Below, in pieces: positions 8,801-16,023 of a stretch of DNA of 64,000 nt (positions are counted from its first letter, which is position 1; every line of letters starts with the position of its first letter). The DNA lies in assembly GCA_964390565.1 (NCBI GenBank), contig CAYMII010000011.1:23958-87957 (forward strand), read 5' to 3'. A program made the translations under genes and the position numbers. Below the pieces are notes generated by a model that saw only the letters and a list, made by a program, of their open reading frames with translations, was not told the origin of the DNA and made no database searches. Source of the DNA: UBA8529 sp964390565 (GTDB lineage Bacteria; Bacteroidota; Bacteroidia; Bacteroidales; Tenuifilaceae).

Positions 8801-8877
8801 TGGAACGCTGATTAAACGGACTGTGGACTGATTCGCACAGATCAACTTCTGCGATAATCTGCTTTATCCATGTTCTG
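8801..8877. repeat. Imperfect inverted repeat, likely dispersed intergenic element
   Basis: The left arm (GGAACGCTGATTAAACGGA...) and the reverse complement of the right arm (GAACATGGATAAAGCAGAT...) are related along ~30 bases, making a long weak hairpin. The wording resembles the family of 'ctgattaaacgga / atccgtttaatc' palindromic repeats I know from many Bacteroidota intergenic regions. No gene lies in the 217-base gap before pntAA. Confidence 0.5.
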
Positions 8878-9005
8878 AAAAAAAACTGAATAGTAATCAC
8901 TGTTTTAAAATCATATTTTGTAATTTACACAAGGGTTTATTAACCTTTCGTATTCAACTTTTTTGAACTCTACTTGTTCTAAATGCACATTAACCCTAAA
9001 AGATC

Positions 9006-10133
9006 ATGGTATTAGGAATATTAAAAGAATCGAACGATGAACGCCGAGTGGCTATGCTCCCCGAAAGCGTTGCCGCTTTGGTTAAAATGAATGTATCGGT
9101 AATCGTCGAAAAGGATGCTGGCCTTAGCGCATTTGCCTCCGATGCCGATTATGTAGCTGCTGGAGCAAAAATGGACTCTAAGTCAAATGTTATCAGCCAA
9201 TCGGATGTTCTGGTAAAGATTAACCCTCCTACAACCGAGGAAACAGGGATGCTTACTGAGGGCAAGGTTTTTCTTGCCGTTCTGAATCCTTTTTTTAATG
9301 TTGATTTGATTAAGGAACTTGCCGCTAAAAACATCACCAGCTTTAGCCTCGATGTTATCCCACGTACTTCACGTGCTCAGGCAATGGATATCCTTTCGTC
9401 GATGGCAACTGTTGCGGGTTACAAAGCGGTATTAACCGCTGCAAATAGCCTTCCAAAATTCTTCCCAATGTTTATGACTGCTGCAGGAACAATAACCCCT
9501 GCAAAGGTTCTAATACTTGGAGCAGGTGTTGCTGGACTACAAGCAATTGCAACATCTCGTAAACTAGGCGCAGTAGTTGAGGTATTTGATGTTCGTGCTG
9601 CTGTAAAAGAAGAGGTTACTGGAATTGGAGGAAAATTTATTGAGGTTGAAGGTGCTTCCGATGATAAATCGGCTGGCGGATATGCTGTTGAGCAATCCGA
9701 AGAGTTTAAGCAACGTCAGGCTCAAGCAATTCACGACCATGCCATAAAATCTGATGTGGTTATTTGTACTGCACAAATTCCGGGCAAAAAGGCTCCTTTG
9801 CTTTTGAGAAAAGCAACCGTTGAAGCCATGAAGCGCGGCTCAGTTATTATCGATATTGCCGCATCAACAGGCGGTAACTGCGAAGTAACCAAAAACAATG
9901 AAACCATCGTTCATAATGGTGTTACGGTTATCGGGAATTCATTCCTAGCCGTTGATATGCCCTCGGATGCCAGCAAGATGTTTGGCAAAAACGTTATCAA
10001 TTTCCTAAAACTAATCATCACTAAAGAGGGCGATTTAAACCTCAACTGGAACGATGATATTGTTAAAGGCACCGCGGTTACACACAATAAGGAGATTGTT
10101 CACGAACGAGTTAAATCAGTTATCACTAATTAA
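9006..10133 (+). CDS. pntAA: NAD(P) transhydrogenase subunit alpha, part 1 (NAD-binding dI)
   Basis: A 375-residue soluble subunit of the proton-translocating transhydrogenase, which moves hydride between NADH and NADP+ using the proton gradient. The N-terminal half resembles alanine dehydrogenase (GILKESNDERRVAMLPESV), and the Rossmann motif is GAGVAGLQAIATSRKLGA. DVRAAVKEEVTGIGGKF and DIAASTGGNCE are family signatures. The length fits the split form in which the membrane part of alpha is a separate gene (here 12 bases downstream). First gene of a three-gene operon. Confidence 0.96.
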   Translation: MVLGILKESNDERRVAMLPESVAALVKMNVSVIVEKDAGLSAFASDADYVAAGAKMDSKSNVISQSDVLVKINPPTTEETGMLTEGKVFLAVLNPFFNVDLIKELAAKNITSFSLDVIPRTSRAQAMDILSSMATVAGYKAVLTAANSLPKFFPMFMTAAGTITPAKVLILGAGVAGLQAIATSRKLGAVVEVFDVRAAVKEEVTGIGGKFIEVEGASDDKSAGGYAVEQSEEFKQRQAQAIHDHAIKSDVVICTAQIPGKKAPLLLRKATVEAMKRGSVIIDIAASTGGNCEVTKNNETIVHNGVTVIGNSFLAVDMPSDASKMFGKNVINFLKLIITKEGDLNLNWNDDIVKGTAVTHNKEIVHERVKSVITN

Positions 10134-10145
10134 TAGCTAGTTGCC

Positions 10146-10451
10146 ATGGAAGAAGTACTAAAGTTTTTCATCGAATATAAGGAGATGATTTTTATTATCA
10201 TCCTCTCCATTTTTCTTGGTATCGAGGTAATATCGCACGTTCCGGCGGTGTTGCACACCCCGCTTATGTCGGGGAGCAATGCAATCCACGGGGTTGTAAT
10301 TATCGGAGCAATAATAGTGATGGGGCATGCACACGATACCCTTTCCCTAATCCTTGGATTTTTTGCCGTAATACTCGGAACGCTCAACGTAGTTGGGGGA
10401 TTTGTGGTTACCGACCGTATGCTAGAGATGTTTAAGAAAAAGAAAAAATAG
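10146..10451 (+). CDS. pntAB: NAD(P) transhydrogenase subunit alpha, part 2 (membrane dII)
   Basis: A 101-residue membrane protein with three hydrophobic helices. It carries the conserved SHVPAVLHTPLMSGSNAIHG segment and VVGGFVVTDRML near the end. With the membrane part of PntB it makes the proton channel. It sits 12 bases after pntAA and 12 before pntB. Confidence 0.96.
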   Translation: MEEVLKFFIEYKEMIFIIILSIFLGIEVISHVPAVLHTPLMSGSNAIHGVVIIGAIIVMGHAHDTLSLILGFFAVILGTLNVVGGFVVTDRMLEMFKKKKK

Positions 10452-10463
10452 GAGGACTAGATA

Positions 10464-11912
10464 ATGGAACAGATTACGAAAATATTAGAATTTACCAACG
10501 AGATTTCCATTCTGGAGATTTCCTATTTAGCTGCATCAATCCTATTTATTCTGGGCTTAAAGAAGCTAAGTCATCCAGATACCGCTCGTAGCGGTAACCT
10601 CTGGGCTGCGGCGGGTATGACAGTTGCAATCCTATTCACCATACTCTTTCACAAGAAAGAGGGAGAATCAATAGGAAATATCCCTTGGATTATTGCTGCA
10701 CTAGCAATTGGAACATTTGTTGGCTGGTACGCTTCAAAAAAAGTGAAGATGACCGCCATGCCACAGATGGTTTCTATCTTCAACGGGATGGGTGGCGCTT
10801 GTGCTGCATTAATCTCGATGATGGAGTTCCCAAAGATGCAGAACATGCTTGCTGCAGAAGGGGCTGCTCATATGCTAAATGGCGAAGCCATTGCTATTCT
10901 ACTTGGGCTTATGATTGGAGGCGTTTCGTTTGCTGGTAGTATGATTGCCTTTGGCAAGCTCGATGGCCGAATTGGAGACTTTAAGCACCCTATTCTACGT
11001 TTTATCAACCTTTCATTTTTAGTTGGTTTGCTCGTTGCTGTCGTGCTTATCATGCTGATGAAACCCGAGGCTGATAGCAATTTAGCAATATATCTATTTG
11101 CTATTGCTGCTCTTATCTATGGGGTAACATTTGTAATGCCAATTGGTGGGGCAGATATGCCTGTTGTTATATCGTTGCTAAACTCGTTTACAGGTGTGGC
11201 TGCAGCAATGGGAGGTTTCCTTTATAATAACCAAGCAATGCTAACTGGAGGTATCCTTGTTGGCTCATCGGGTACAATTCTTACCATTTTAATGTGTAAA
11301 GCGATGAATCGTTCGTTGCTAAACGTTATTATTGGGGCATTTGGAGGCAGTGCTGCTGGTGCAGCATCAACCGGCGACAAAACAGTAAAAGAGATTTCGC
11401 TTAGCGATGCAGCCATTCTGCTTAGCTACTCACAAAAAGTTTACATCATCCCAGGTTATGGACTTGCTGTTGCTCAAGCGCAACATCTTTGCCATGAGTT
11501 AGATGTTCTGCTTGCTAGTAAAGGCGTTGAAGTTAAATATGGCATTCACCCTGTTGCGGGTCGTATGCCGGGTCATATGAACGTTCTACTTGCAGAAGCA
11601 GATGTTCCTTATGAAAAACTAGTTGAGATGGAGGATGCCAATAACGAAATGGCCAACACCGATGTAGTAATCGTAATTGGTGCCAACGATGTGGTTAACC
11701 CTGCTGCCGAAACAGATCCTGCTAGTCCAATTTACGGAATGCCTGTTATAAAGGCATGGGATGCAAAAAACATAATTGTGATGAAGCGTTCAATGGCTCA
11801 AGGATACGCAGCCATTGATAACGATCTATTCTATCACCCTAAAAACCGCATGCTCTTTGGCGATGCCAAGGCTACGATGCAAAAATTAATAGCTGAGATT
11901 AAAGCGTTATAG
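10464..11912 (+). CDS. pntB: NAD(P) transhydrogenase subunit beta (dII plus NADP-binding dIII)
   Basis: A 482-residue subunit. Residues ~15-290 hold eight or nine helices with family motifs MPQMVSIFNGMGGACAAL and PIGGADMPVVISLLNSFTG. The C-terminal dIII domain binds NADP(H): VYIIPGYGLAVAQAQH, GIHPVAGRMPGHMNVLLAEA, and VIVIGANDVVNPAA followed by SPIYGMPV and KRSMAQGYA. All expected signatures are present, so the complex should be functional. A good terminator follows at 11934. Confidence 0.97.
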   Translation: MEQITKILEFTNEISILEISYLAASILFILGLKKLSHPDTARSGNLWAAAGMTVAILFTILFHKKEGESIGNIPWIIAALAIGTFVGWYASKKVKMTAMPQMVSIFNGMGGACAALISMMEFPKMQNMLAAEGAAHMLNGEAIAILLGLMIGGVSFAGSMIAFGKLDGRIGDFKHPILRFINLSFLVGLLVAVVLIMLMKPEADSNLAIYLFAIAALIYGVTFVMPIGGADMPVVISLLNSFTGVAAAMGGFLYNNQAMLTGGILVGSSGTILTILMCKAMNRSLLNVIIGAFGGSAAGAASTGDKTVKEISLSDAAILLSYSQKVYIIPGYGLAVAQAQHLCHELDVLLASKGVEVKYGIHPVAGRMPGHMNVLLAEADVPYEKLVEMEDANNEMANTDVVIVIGANDVVNPAAETDPASPIYGMPVIKAWDAKNIIVMKRSMAQGYAAIDNDLFYHPKNRMLFGDAKATMQKLIAEIKAL

Positions 11913-11933
11913 TTTAGAATTAATACGCAAGAT

Positions 11934-11963
11934 AAAAAAGCCACTCATTGAGTGGCTTTTTCT
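11934..11963 (+). terminator. Rho-independent terminator after pntB
   Basis: Hairpin AAGCCACTCATTGAGTGGCTT with an A-run before and a T-run after it. It lies 22 bases past pntB and 23 before the end of the convergent minus-strand gene, so it can serve both. Confidence 0.85.
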
Positions 11964-11985
11964 ATATAAAGTAACGGTTAAACGG

Positions 11986-12366
11986 TTAGTTTGATGCCCC
12001 AAAAACCATTCCTGATATCATTGGGACAAGCCATATAATCCAAACTATGATGCTGAATCGATGAAAGTTAACTATCATCTTTTCGTTCTTTTTCACCAAA
12101 ACAACAATTGCCCATATAGCGTGGAACAGCATCAGAAGGATTGCTACATTACCAGTAATTCCATGAAATGTTAACTTGAAAAGTGACCCAGAAAGAAGGC
12201 TCATGGCAGTTGTACCAATTGTATCGCAGATTAAGCCTGAAACAAAAAAATAGGTGTGCCACCATTTTAGCCTTCGCTGAATTCTTTCAGCCCAAACTCC
12301 TATTGTATACAAAATACAGGCTAAATTGATAAATACAATAGCATAAACTAACGTTGTTGAGTACAT
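11986..12366 (-). CDS. Small four-helix membrane protein, HsmA/TIGR03987-like
   Basis: A 126-residue protein with four hydrophobic helices. The pattern CILYTIGVWAERIQRRLKWWH, GLICDTIGTTAMS and FHGITGNVAILLMLFHAIWA resembles the TIGR03987 (HsmA-type) family as I remember it; a profile search would settle this. Charged and His residues (H at ~37, 69, 82) are spaced within or beside helices, which could suggest a ligand or haem site, but this is speculation. No function is proven for the family. It has its own promoter region and no obvious partner. Confidence 0.6.
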   Translation of the reverse strand: MYSTTLVYAIVFINLACILYTIGVWAERIQRRLKWWHTYFFVSGLICDTIGTTAMSLLSGSLFKLTFHGITGNVAILLMLFHAIWAIVVLVKKNEKMIVNFHRFSIIVWIIWLVPMISGMVFGASN

Positions 12367-12473
12367 AATCTGAGTGTAATAAAAATTAAATAAGAACGCG
12401 AAATGTAGTAAAAAGTAAAACTACTTTATGGCCGGGATAGAAAAATATTGAAGCATTCCTTTATACCTTCAAA

Positions 12474-12503
12474 CAAAAAAAGCCACTAAAATAAGTGGCT
12501 TTT
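12474..12503 (-). terminator. Rho-independent terminator after the thrombospondin-repeat gene
   Basis: Hairpin AAGCCACT-AAAATA-AGTGGCTT with an A-run on the left, which is a U-run on the minus strand. It lies downstream of the gene ending at 12576. Its stem is nearly identical to that of the terminator at 11934. Confidence 0.8.
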
Positions 12504-12575
12504 CCCTTGTTTATTAAGTCAGTTTATGAATTAAACTCTTTTGAAAAAAATGAATGCAAAAAAATTGAGAATTCC

Positions 12576-13310
12576 TTATTTCTTTAAAATAACTTTTCTA
12601 ATGATTAACTTATCCTTTATGTTTGCTTTTATTATATAAACACCATCATTCAGGTTCTTTAGGTTGATCTTATTCCTATTAATAGTATAATCACTCATGA
12701 CCCTTCCGTCCATATCTAATATTTCAATTTTACCTATTATTAAATCTTGATTAATTAATATAAAATCCTTTGTTGGATTTGGGAAAAAAACTATTCCAGA
12801 ATTTTTTTCTATTGTTTCAATATCATTTGCAGCAGTTACAGTAAGAGTAATTGAGTTGCTAGTTTTTATATTTCCTGCAGGACATGTAACATCACCAGTC
12901 AGTTCGCAAGAAATAATATCGCCATTATTTAAACCATTATCTGAATAAGTTGAACTATTAGTACCTATATTATTCCCGTTCTTTTTCCATTGGTAAATTG
13001 GATTACTTCCACCAGCATCAATTACAGAAGAAAAGTTAACCAAGGTTCCCGGGTCTATTGCTCCCGAGGGATTTGCACTAATTATTATTGCAGGTACATG
13101 TTGGCCTTGTGGGTTTGAATTTGTTGGTTCACAATCGCAAACATTTCCGATTCCATCACCATCGGTATCTTCTTGCGCAGGGTTGTAAGTATATCTACAA
13201 TTATCTGAATTATCTGGAACTCCATCTAAGTCTACGTCTTGAGCATTAGCGTTAAAACTAATGGCTAAACAAAAGAAAACACAAGTTGCAAAAATCTTAC
13301 TTAAATTCAT
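12576..13310 (-). CDS. Secreted thrombospondin type-3 repeat protein with T9SS type A sorting domain
   Basis: A 244-residue exported protein. A signal peptide (residues 1-23, cut near NANA-QD) is followed by two calcium-binding type-3 repeats (DLDGVPDNSDNC and EDTDGDGIGNVCDC), an Ig/PKD-like segment of ~95 residues and, from ~170, a T9SS type A C-terminal domain (FFPNPTKDFILI ... LNDGVYIIKANI ... VILKK). The sorting domain directs export through the type IX pathway encoded at 41-47 kb and is usually removed at the surface. No enzyme domain is visible. It stands alone; the 330 bases upstream hold only tRNA relics and AT-rich DNA. Confidence 0.85.
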   Translation of the reverse strand: MNLSKIFATCVFFCLAISFNANAQDVDLDGVPDNSDNCRYTYNPAQEDTDGDGIGNVCDCEPTNSNPQGQHVPAIIISANPSGAIDPGTLVNFSSVIDAGGSNPIYQWKKNGNNIGTNSSTYSDNGLNNGDIISCELTGDVTCPAGNIKTSNSITLTVTAANDIETIEKNSGIVFFPNPTKDFILINQDLIIGKIEILDMDGRVMSDYTINRNKINLKNLNDGVYIIKANIKDKLIIRKVILKK

Positions 13311-13511
13311 ATTGTTTGAGTTTAGTGAATAGTATTATGATTTTCAGATCTTTATTTGATTAAAAACCTAAGTTAAAGGTAAACAAAAATACCTGTTCAT
13401 TCGCCTTAATTCAATAGTTTTTTAAAAAGGAGTGGTTCGTGAAGGAGTTATCGGATAGGATTCTGAAATCCTAAAAAACATCAACCTGATAATAAAATAC
13501 TATTATAAGTA

Positions 13512-13597
13512 TTACTGGACTATTCGCAACGCTCGGTTACTCCCTCCGGTCGTGAGCTCTCCGGCATTTGCTGGATCGTTTCGAACCAGTGAACCCT
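13512..13597 (-). pseudogene. tRNA-Val-like T-arm relic with internal insertion
   Basis: The T-stem strands ACTGG (13514-13518) and CCAGT (13586-13590) with TTCGAA survive, but ~60 bases are inserted in the T-loop. The insert matches the one in the broken tRNA at 13777-13939: GGTTACTCCCT(C/T)CGGTCG, then TGA(A/G)CTCTCCGG. The rest of the tRNA is missing. The flanking 13311-13511 region is AT-rich with nothing else recognised. Confidence 0.65.
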
Positions 13598-13602
13598 TTA
13601 AT

Positions 13603-13632
13603 AAAAAAAGACCATCGGCTGGGATGATCTTT
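13603..13632 (-). terminator. Terminator after tRNA-Val
   Basis: Ten-base arms AAAGACCATC and GATGATCTTT (one mismatch) with an A-run on the left, i.e. a U-run for minus-strand transcription, immediately downstream of tRNA-Val. Confidence 0.75.
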
Positions 13633-13640
13633 CTTCTTTG

Positions 13641-13715
13641 TGTGCCTTACTGGATTCGAACCAGTGACCCCTACCCTGTCAAGGTAATGCTCTAAACCAA
13701 CTGAGCTAAAGGCAC
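13641..13715 (-). tRNA. tRNA-Val (anticodon GAC)
   Basis: A complete cloverleaf of 75 bases. The acceptor stem GTGCCTT/AAGGCAC pairs fully, with discriminator A and no encoded CCA. The D-arm begins TAGCTCAG, the anticodon stem is TTACC/GGTAG with loop TTGACAG, giving anticodon GAC, and the T-arm is ACTGG-TTCGAAT-CCAGT. Confidence 0.93.
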
Positions 13716-13776
13716 CTTTAGATAAAACTGTTAATATGTGAATTCAAGTAAAAATAAAACCTTTTTTAAAAAACAA

Positions 13777-13939
13777 GTGCTTTACTGGGTTACTCCCTTC
13801 GGTCGTGAACTCTCCGGATTAAGCCGGATTCAGTTCGAACCAGTGACCCATACTCCGGCAGTTGCCGGACTTGTCCGGTTTCGACGGATAATGCTCTAAA
13901 CCCTGCCTACCGGCAGGCAGGCAGCTGAGCTAAAGGCAC
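13777..13939 (-). pseudogene. tRNA-Val-like gene interrupted by three palindromic insertions
   Basis: Read on the minus strand, the ends and arms match the intact tRNA-Val at 13641-13715 (GTGCCTTTAGCTCAG ..., GGGTCACTGGTTCGAA ..., CCCAGTAAAGCAC), but the element is 163 bases long. Extra DNA lies in the D-loop (~13902-13921, CCTGCCTACCGGCAGGCAGG), the anticodon loop (~13852-13884, CCGGCAGTTGCCGG joined to CCGGACTTGTCCGG) and the T-loop (~13789-13830). The acceptor stem has one mismatch. Without precise removal of all inserts it cannot fold as a tRNA, so pseudogene is the conservative call. Confidence 0.8.
13902..13921. repeat. GC-rich palindromic insert in the tRNA D-loop
   Basis: CCTGCCTACCGGCAGGCAGG folds as CCTGCC/GGCAGG and contrasts sharply with the AT-rich surroundings. 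Similar CCTGCC...GGCAGG palindromes are known to me as dispersed small repeats in Bacteroidota genomes; this is memory, not a search result. Confidence 0.6.
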
Positions 13940-13948
13940 TTTTGTAAA

Positions 13949-13982
13949 ATAAGCCACCTACGTGCGCTGTAAGTGGCTTATC
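13949..13982 (-). terminator. Terminator after the CAT-anticodon tRNA
   Basis: AAGCCACCTAC ... GTAAGTGGCTT forms an 11-base stem with one mismatch, directly downstream of the minus-strand tRNA. The stem again uses the AAGCCAC/GTGGCTT core seen at 11934 and 12474. Confidence 0.7.
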
Positions 13983-13986
13983 GTTG

Positions 13987-14060
13987 TGGGCCCAGTTGGT
14001 ATCGAACCAACGACCCTCTGATTATGAGTCAGATGCTCTAACCGACTGAGCTATGGGCCC
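13987..14060 (-). tRNA. tRNA with anticodon CAT (Met or lysidine-modified Ile2)
   Basis: A 74-base cloverleaf with fully paired acceptor stem GGGCCCA/TGGGCCC, discriminator A, D-arm TAGCTCAG, anticodon stem TCTGA/TCAGA with loop CTCATAA, and T-arm GTTGG-TTCGATA-CCAAC. The first acceptor pair is Watson-Crick, so it is not the initiator. Elongator tRNA-Met and tRNA-Ile2 share this anticodon and I cannot separate them with confidence. Confidence 0.9.
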
Positions 14061-14142
14061 TAAAAAAACCGCAAAGGGCTTTTTAATTGGACTGCAATAT
14101 TACATATTTGTACCCGAAATTTCAACAGCTGATATCGTTTTT

Positions 14143-14799
14143 ATGAAAAAAATCATATTTAAGCCTTATAGGCACTTGAATATAAAGAATATTATTTTCG
14201 ATTTGGGTGGTGTAATAATCAATATTGACTACCATCTTACTATCGATGCGTTCAAAAAAATTGGTTTCGACGACTTTGATAGTGTTTTCTCACAAGCGCA
14301 ACAATTAGGGGTATTCGATCTGCTCGATAAAGGATTAGTTTCGCACGAAGATTTTCGCAGTTATATAAGAAATATTTCAGGTAAACCGTTAACGAACAAT
14401 CAAATAGATGGAGCATGGAATGCCATGCTACTTGATTTTCCTATTAAAAGATTAAAACTTTTAGAAAGCATCAAACAGCAGTATCGAACATTCCTGCTTA
14501 GCAATACAAATCAGATACATTGCGATGTTTACACTAAAGATTTGCAAAACACCTACGGTGTTAAAGACCTCTCTCACTTTTTCGAAAAGGTTTACCTATC
14601 GCACGAGATACACATGCGAAAACCCGATAGCGAAGCGTTTATGCTAATCCTTAACGAGAACAATCTAAAGCCAGAAGAGACCCTTTTCATCGACGATACC
14701 GAACAGCATATAGAGGGAGCCAAAAAAGTTGGAATTATTACACATTATCTAAGACTTAAAGATGGAGAGGCAATAGAGAATCTTTTTGAGGTTGAATAG
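14143..14799 (+). CDS. HAD superfamily (subfamily IA) hydrolase
   Basis: A 218-residue phosphatase-like protein. Motif I is IIFDLGGVI (nucleophile D and, two residues on, G in place of the usual second acid, as in many IA proteins annotated as HAD phosphatases), motif II is FLLSNTNQ, motif III the Lys of MRKPDSEAF, and motif IV LFIDDTEQHIEGA. The start at 14143 (ATGAAAAAAATC) is chosen because the upstream in-frame start would lie inside the tRNA at 13987-14060. The family acts on small phosphorylated metabolites; the substrate is unknown. It ends five bases from the convergent methyltransferase gene. Confidence 0.85.
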   Translation: MKKIIFKPYRHLNIKNIIFDLGGVIINIDYHLTIDAFKKIGFDDFDSVFSQAQQLGVFDLLDKGLVSHEDFRSYIRNISGKPLTNNQIDGAWNAMLLDFPIKRLKLLESIKQQYRTFLLSNTNQIHCDVYTKDLQNTYGVKDLSHFFEKVYLSHEIHMRKPDSEAFMLILNENNLKPEETLFIDDTEQHIEGAKKVGIITHYLRLKDGEAIENLFEVE

Positions 14800-14804
14800 T
14801 GGTT

Positions 14805-15905
14805 TTAGCATCTCTCAATAAGTGCCAAGCACTCCACATGTATGGTTTGAGGGAAGAAATCGTATGGAGTTAATCTTTTGACAGCATATCCATTTTGGGC
14901 TAACACGGCTAGGTTTTTTGATAGCGTCCCAGCGCTACATGAAAGGTAAGCAATCTTATTTGGTTTGCCTTCGTTAACTATCCAATCTAATACTTCTTGC
15001 TCAATCCCTGTACGTGGAGGATTAACGTAAAGGAAAACATCTTTCCCTATTGCTCTTTGCTCGTTTGTCCATTTTCGAATTTGAGGAACTCTTTGCCTGC
15101 ATGCCCCTCTAAAAATTGTTGCATTTGGAACATTCAGTTTTGCGCATTCAACCGCTTCACCACCAACCTCAACACCCAAAACACTTGCGCCTTGAGTATC
15201 CCAACGACACATTGATGTTCCTGTTCCGCAGTAAAGGTCAACAACAGCATCATTGTGGGTTAAGTTGAAAAAGTTGCATGTCTCGTCGAGCGATTGGTTA
15301 TATAGCGATGGAATTAACTGCTGAAAAGCACCCGGGCCATAGAGCAATCCGTTTGAATCGAAGGAGCGTTTTTCGCCAAAAAGTAAATCCCAATGCGTTT
15401 TTTCATAAAGCCTTCGCCCTGCCGATGGGTTGTAGTGAACCCAGAATCCCTTAACACCTAAAGCGTCTAAATTTTGCTTAATCTCATCCGTTAGCCAAGC
15501 ACAACTCTGTGGCTTATTAGATTTTACAACCAGCGTAACCTGCGCCGATGCTTGAACATAGAAGGCAAGAGAAAATACCGAAAATGGTGGTAGAACTCTT
15601 CTTAAAATATTAAGAATTTCATTAACCTTAGGTTTATGAAGAGGACATCCAGGTATATCAATAAGTTCATCACGAACCATCATCCCAAAATGCCATCCAT
15701 TCATATCCCACTCTGCATTAAGAGAAGTCTTATGACGATAGCCCCATCGTTGGGAATCAGAAATTGAAACAACAGTAGAGAGCACATCAATCCAAGGAGA
15801 GAGTTGACTTGCCAAAAAGTTATACTTCTGAGCCAAACTCTCTTCAATGTTCCACTCCCTGTGCTTGCATCCAGGGCATCTCACTATGCATCCATTTGGA
15901 ATCAT
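14805..15905 (-). CDS. RNA (uracil-5-)-methyltransferase, RlmD/TrmA-like
   Basis: A 366-residue class I SAM-dependent enzyme of the RumA/TrmA family, which methylates C5 of uridines in rRNA or tRNA. N-terminal cysteines C6, C10 and C13 (CIVRCPGC), plus the Cys of GCPLH, fit a 4Fe-4S site as in RlmD. SAM motif VDLYCGTGT, NPPRTGI and the catalytic-Cys motif YLSCSAGTLSKNL are all present, and the general-base Glu is in HVECLALI. It is shorter than classical RlmD and seems to lack an N-terminal TRAM domain. Whether the target is rRNA or tRNA cannot be decided. Confidence 0.88.
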   Translation of the reverse strand: MIPNGCIVRCPGCKHREWNIEESLAQKYNFLASQLSPWIDVLSTVVSISDSQRWGYRHKTSLNAEWDMNGWHFGMMVRDELIDIPGCPLHKPKVNEILNILRRVLPPFSVFSLAFYVQASAQVTLVVKSNKPQSCAWLTDEIKQNLDALGVKGFWVHYNPSAGRRLYEKTHWDLLFGEKRSFDSNGLLYGPGAFQQLIPSLYNQSLDETCNFFNLTHNDAVVDLYCGTGTSMCRWDTQGASVLGVEVGGEAVECAKLNVPNATIFRGACRQRVPQIRKWTNEQRAIGKDVFLYVNPPRTGIEQEVLDWIVNEGKPNKIAYLSCSAGTLSKNLAVLAQNGYAVKRLTPYDFFPQTIHVECLALIERC

Positions 15906-15983
15906 CTAATTTCGTTTATCAAAAAAAACATTACAAAAATATCATTTAAAGCAAACTACATAATCAATTAAGAGATTGTTCGT

Positions 15984-15991
15984 TAAATTTG
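15984..15991 (+). promoter_or_regulatory. Putative Bacteroidota -7 box
   Basis: TAAATTTG matches TAnnTTTG, 33 bases before the exported-protein gene at 16024. No clear -33 TTTG is seen at the usual spacing, so this is only a candidate. Confidence 0.35.
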
Positions 15992-16023
15992 TGTCGCTAA
16001 ACCATTAATTATTCCAAATTTTC

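Noticed and set aside
13777..13939. A functional tRNA with introns
   Set aside because: Three separate inserts, one acceptor mismatch and no known bacterial splicing for such inserts make pseudogene the safer call, though the structure deserves attention.
13500..14060. A CRISPR array or an integrated element at the tRNA cluster
   Set aside because: The repeats are not regularly spaced, and no cas, integrase or att pair is seen.
14053..14142. Start of the HAD gene 30 codons upstream
   Set aside because: This start falls inside the CAT-anticodon tRNA; the ATG at 14143 fits the family.
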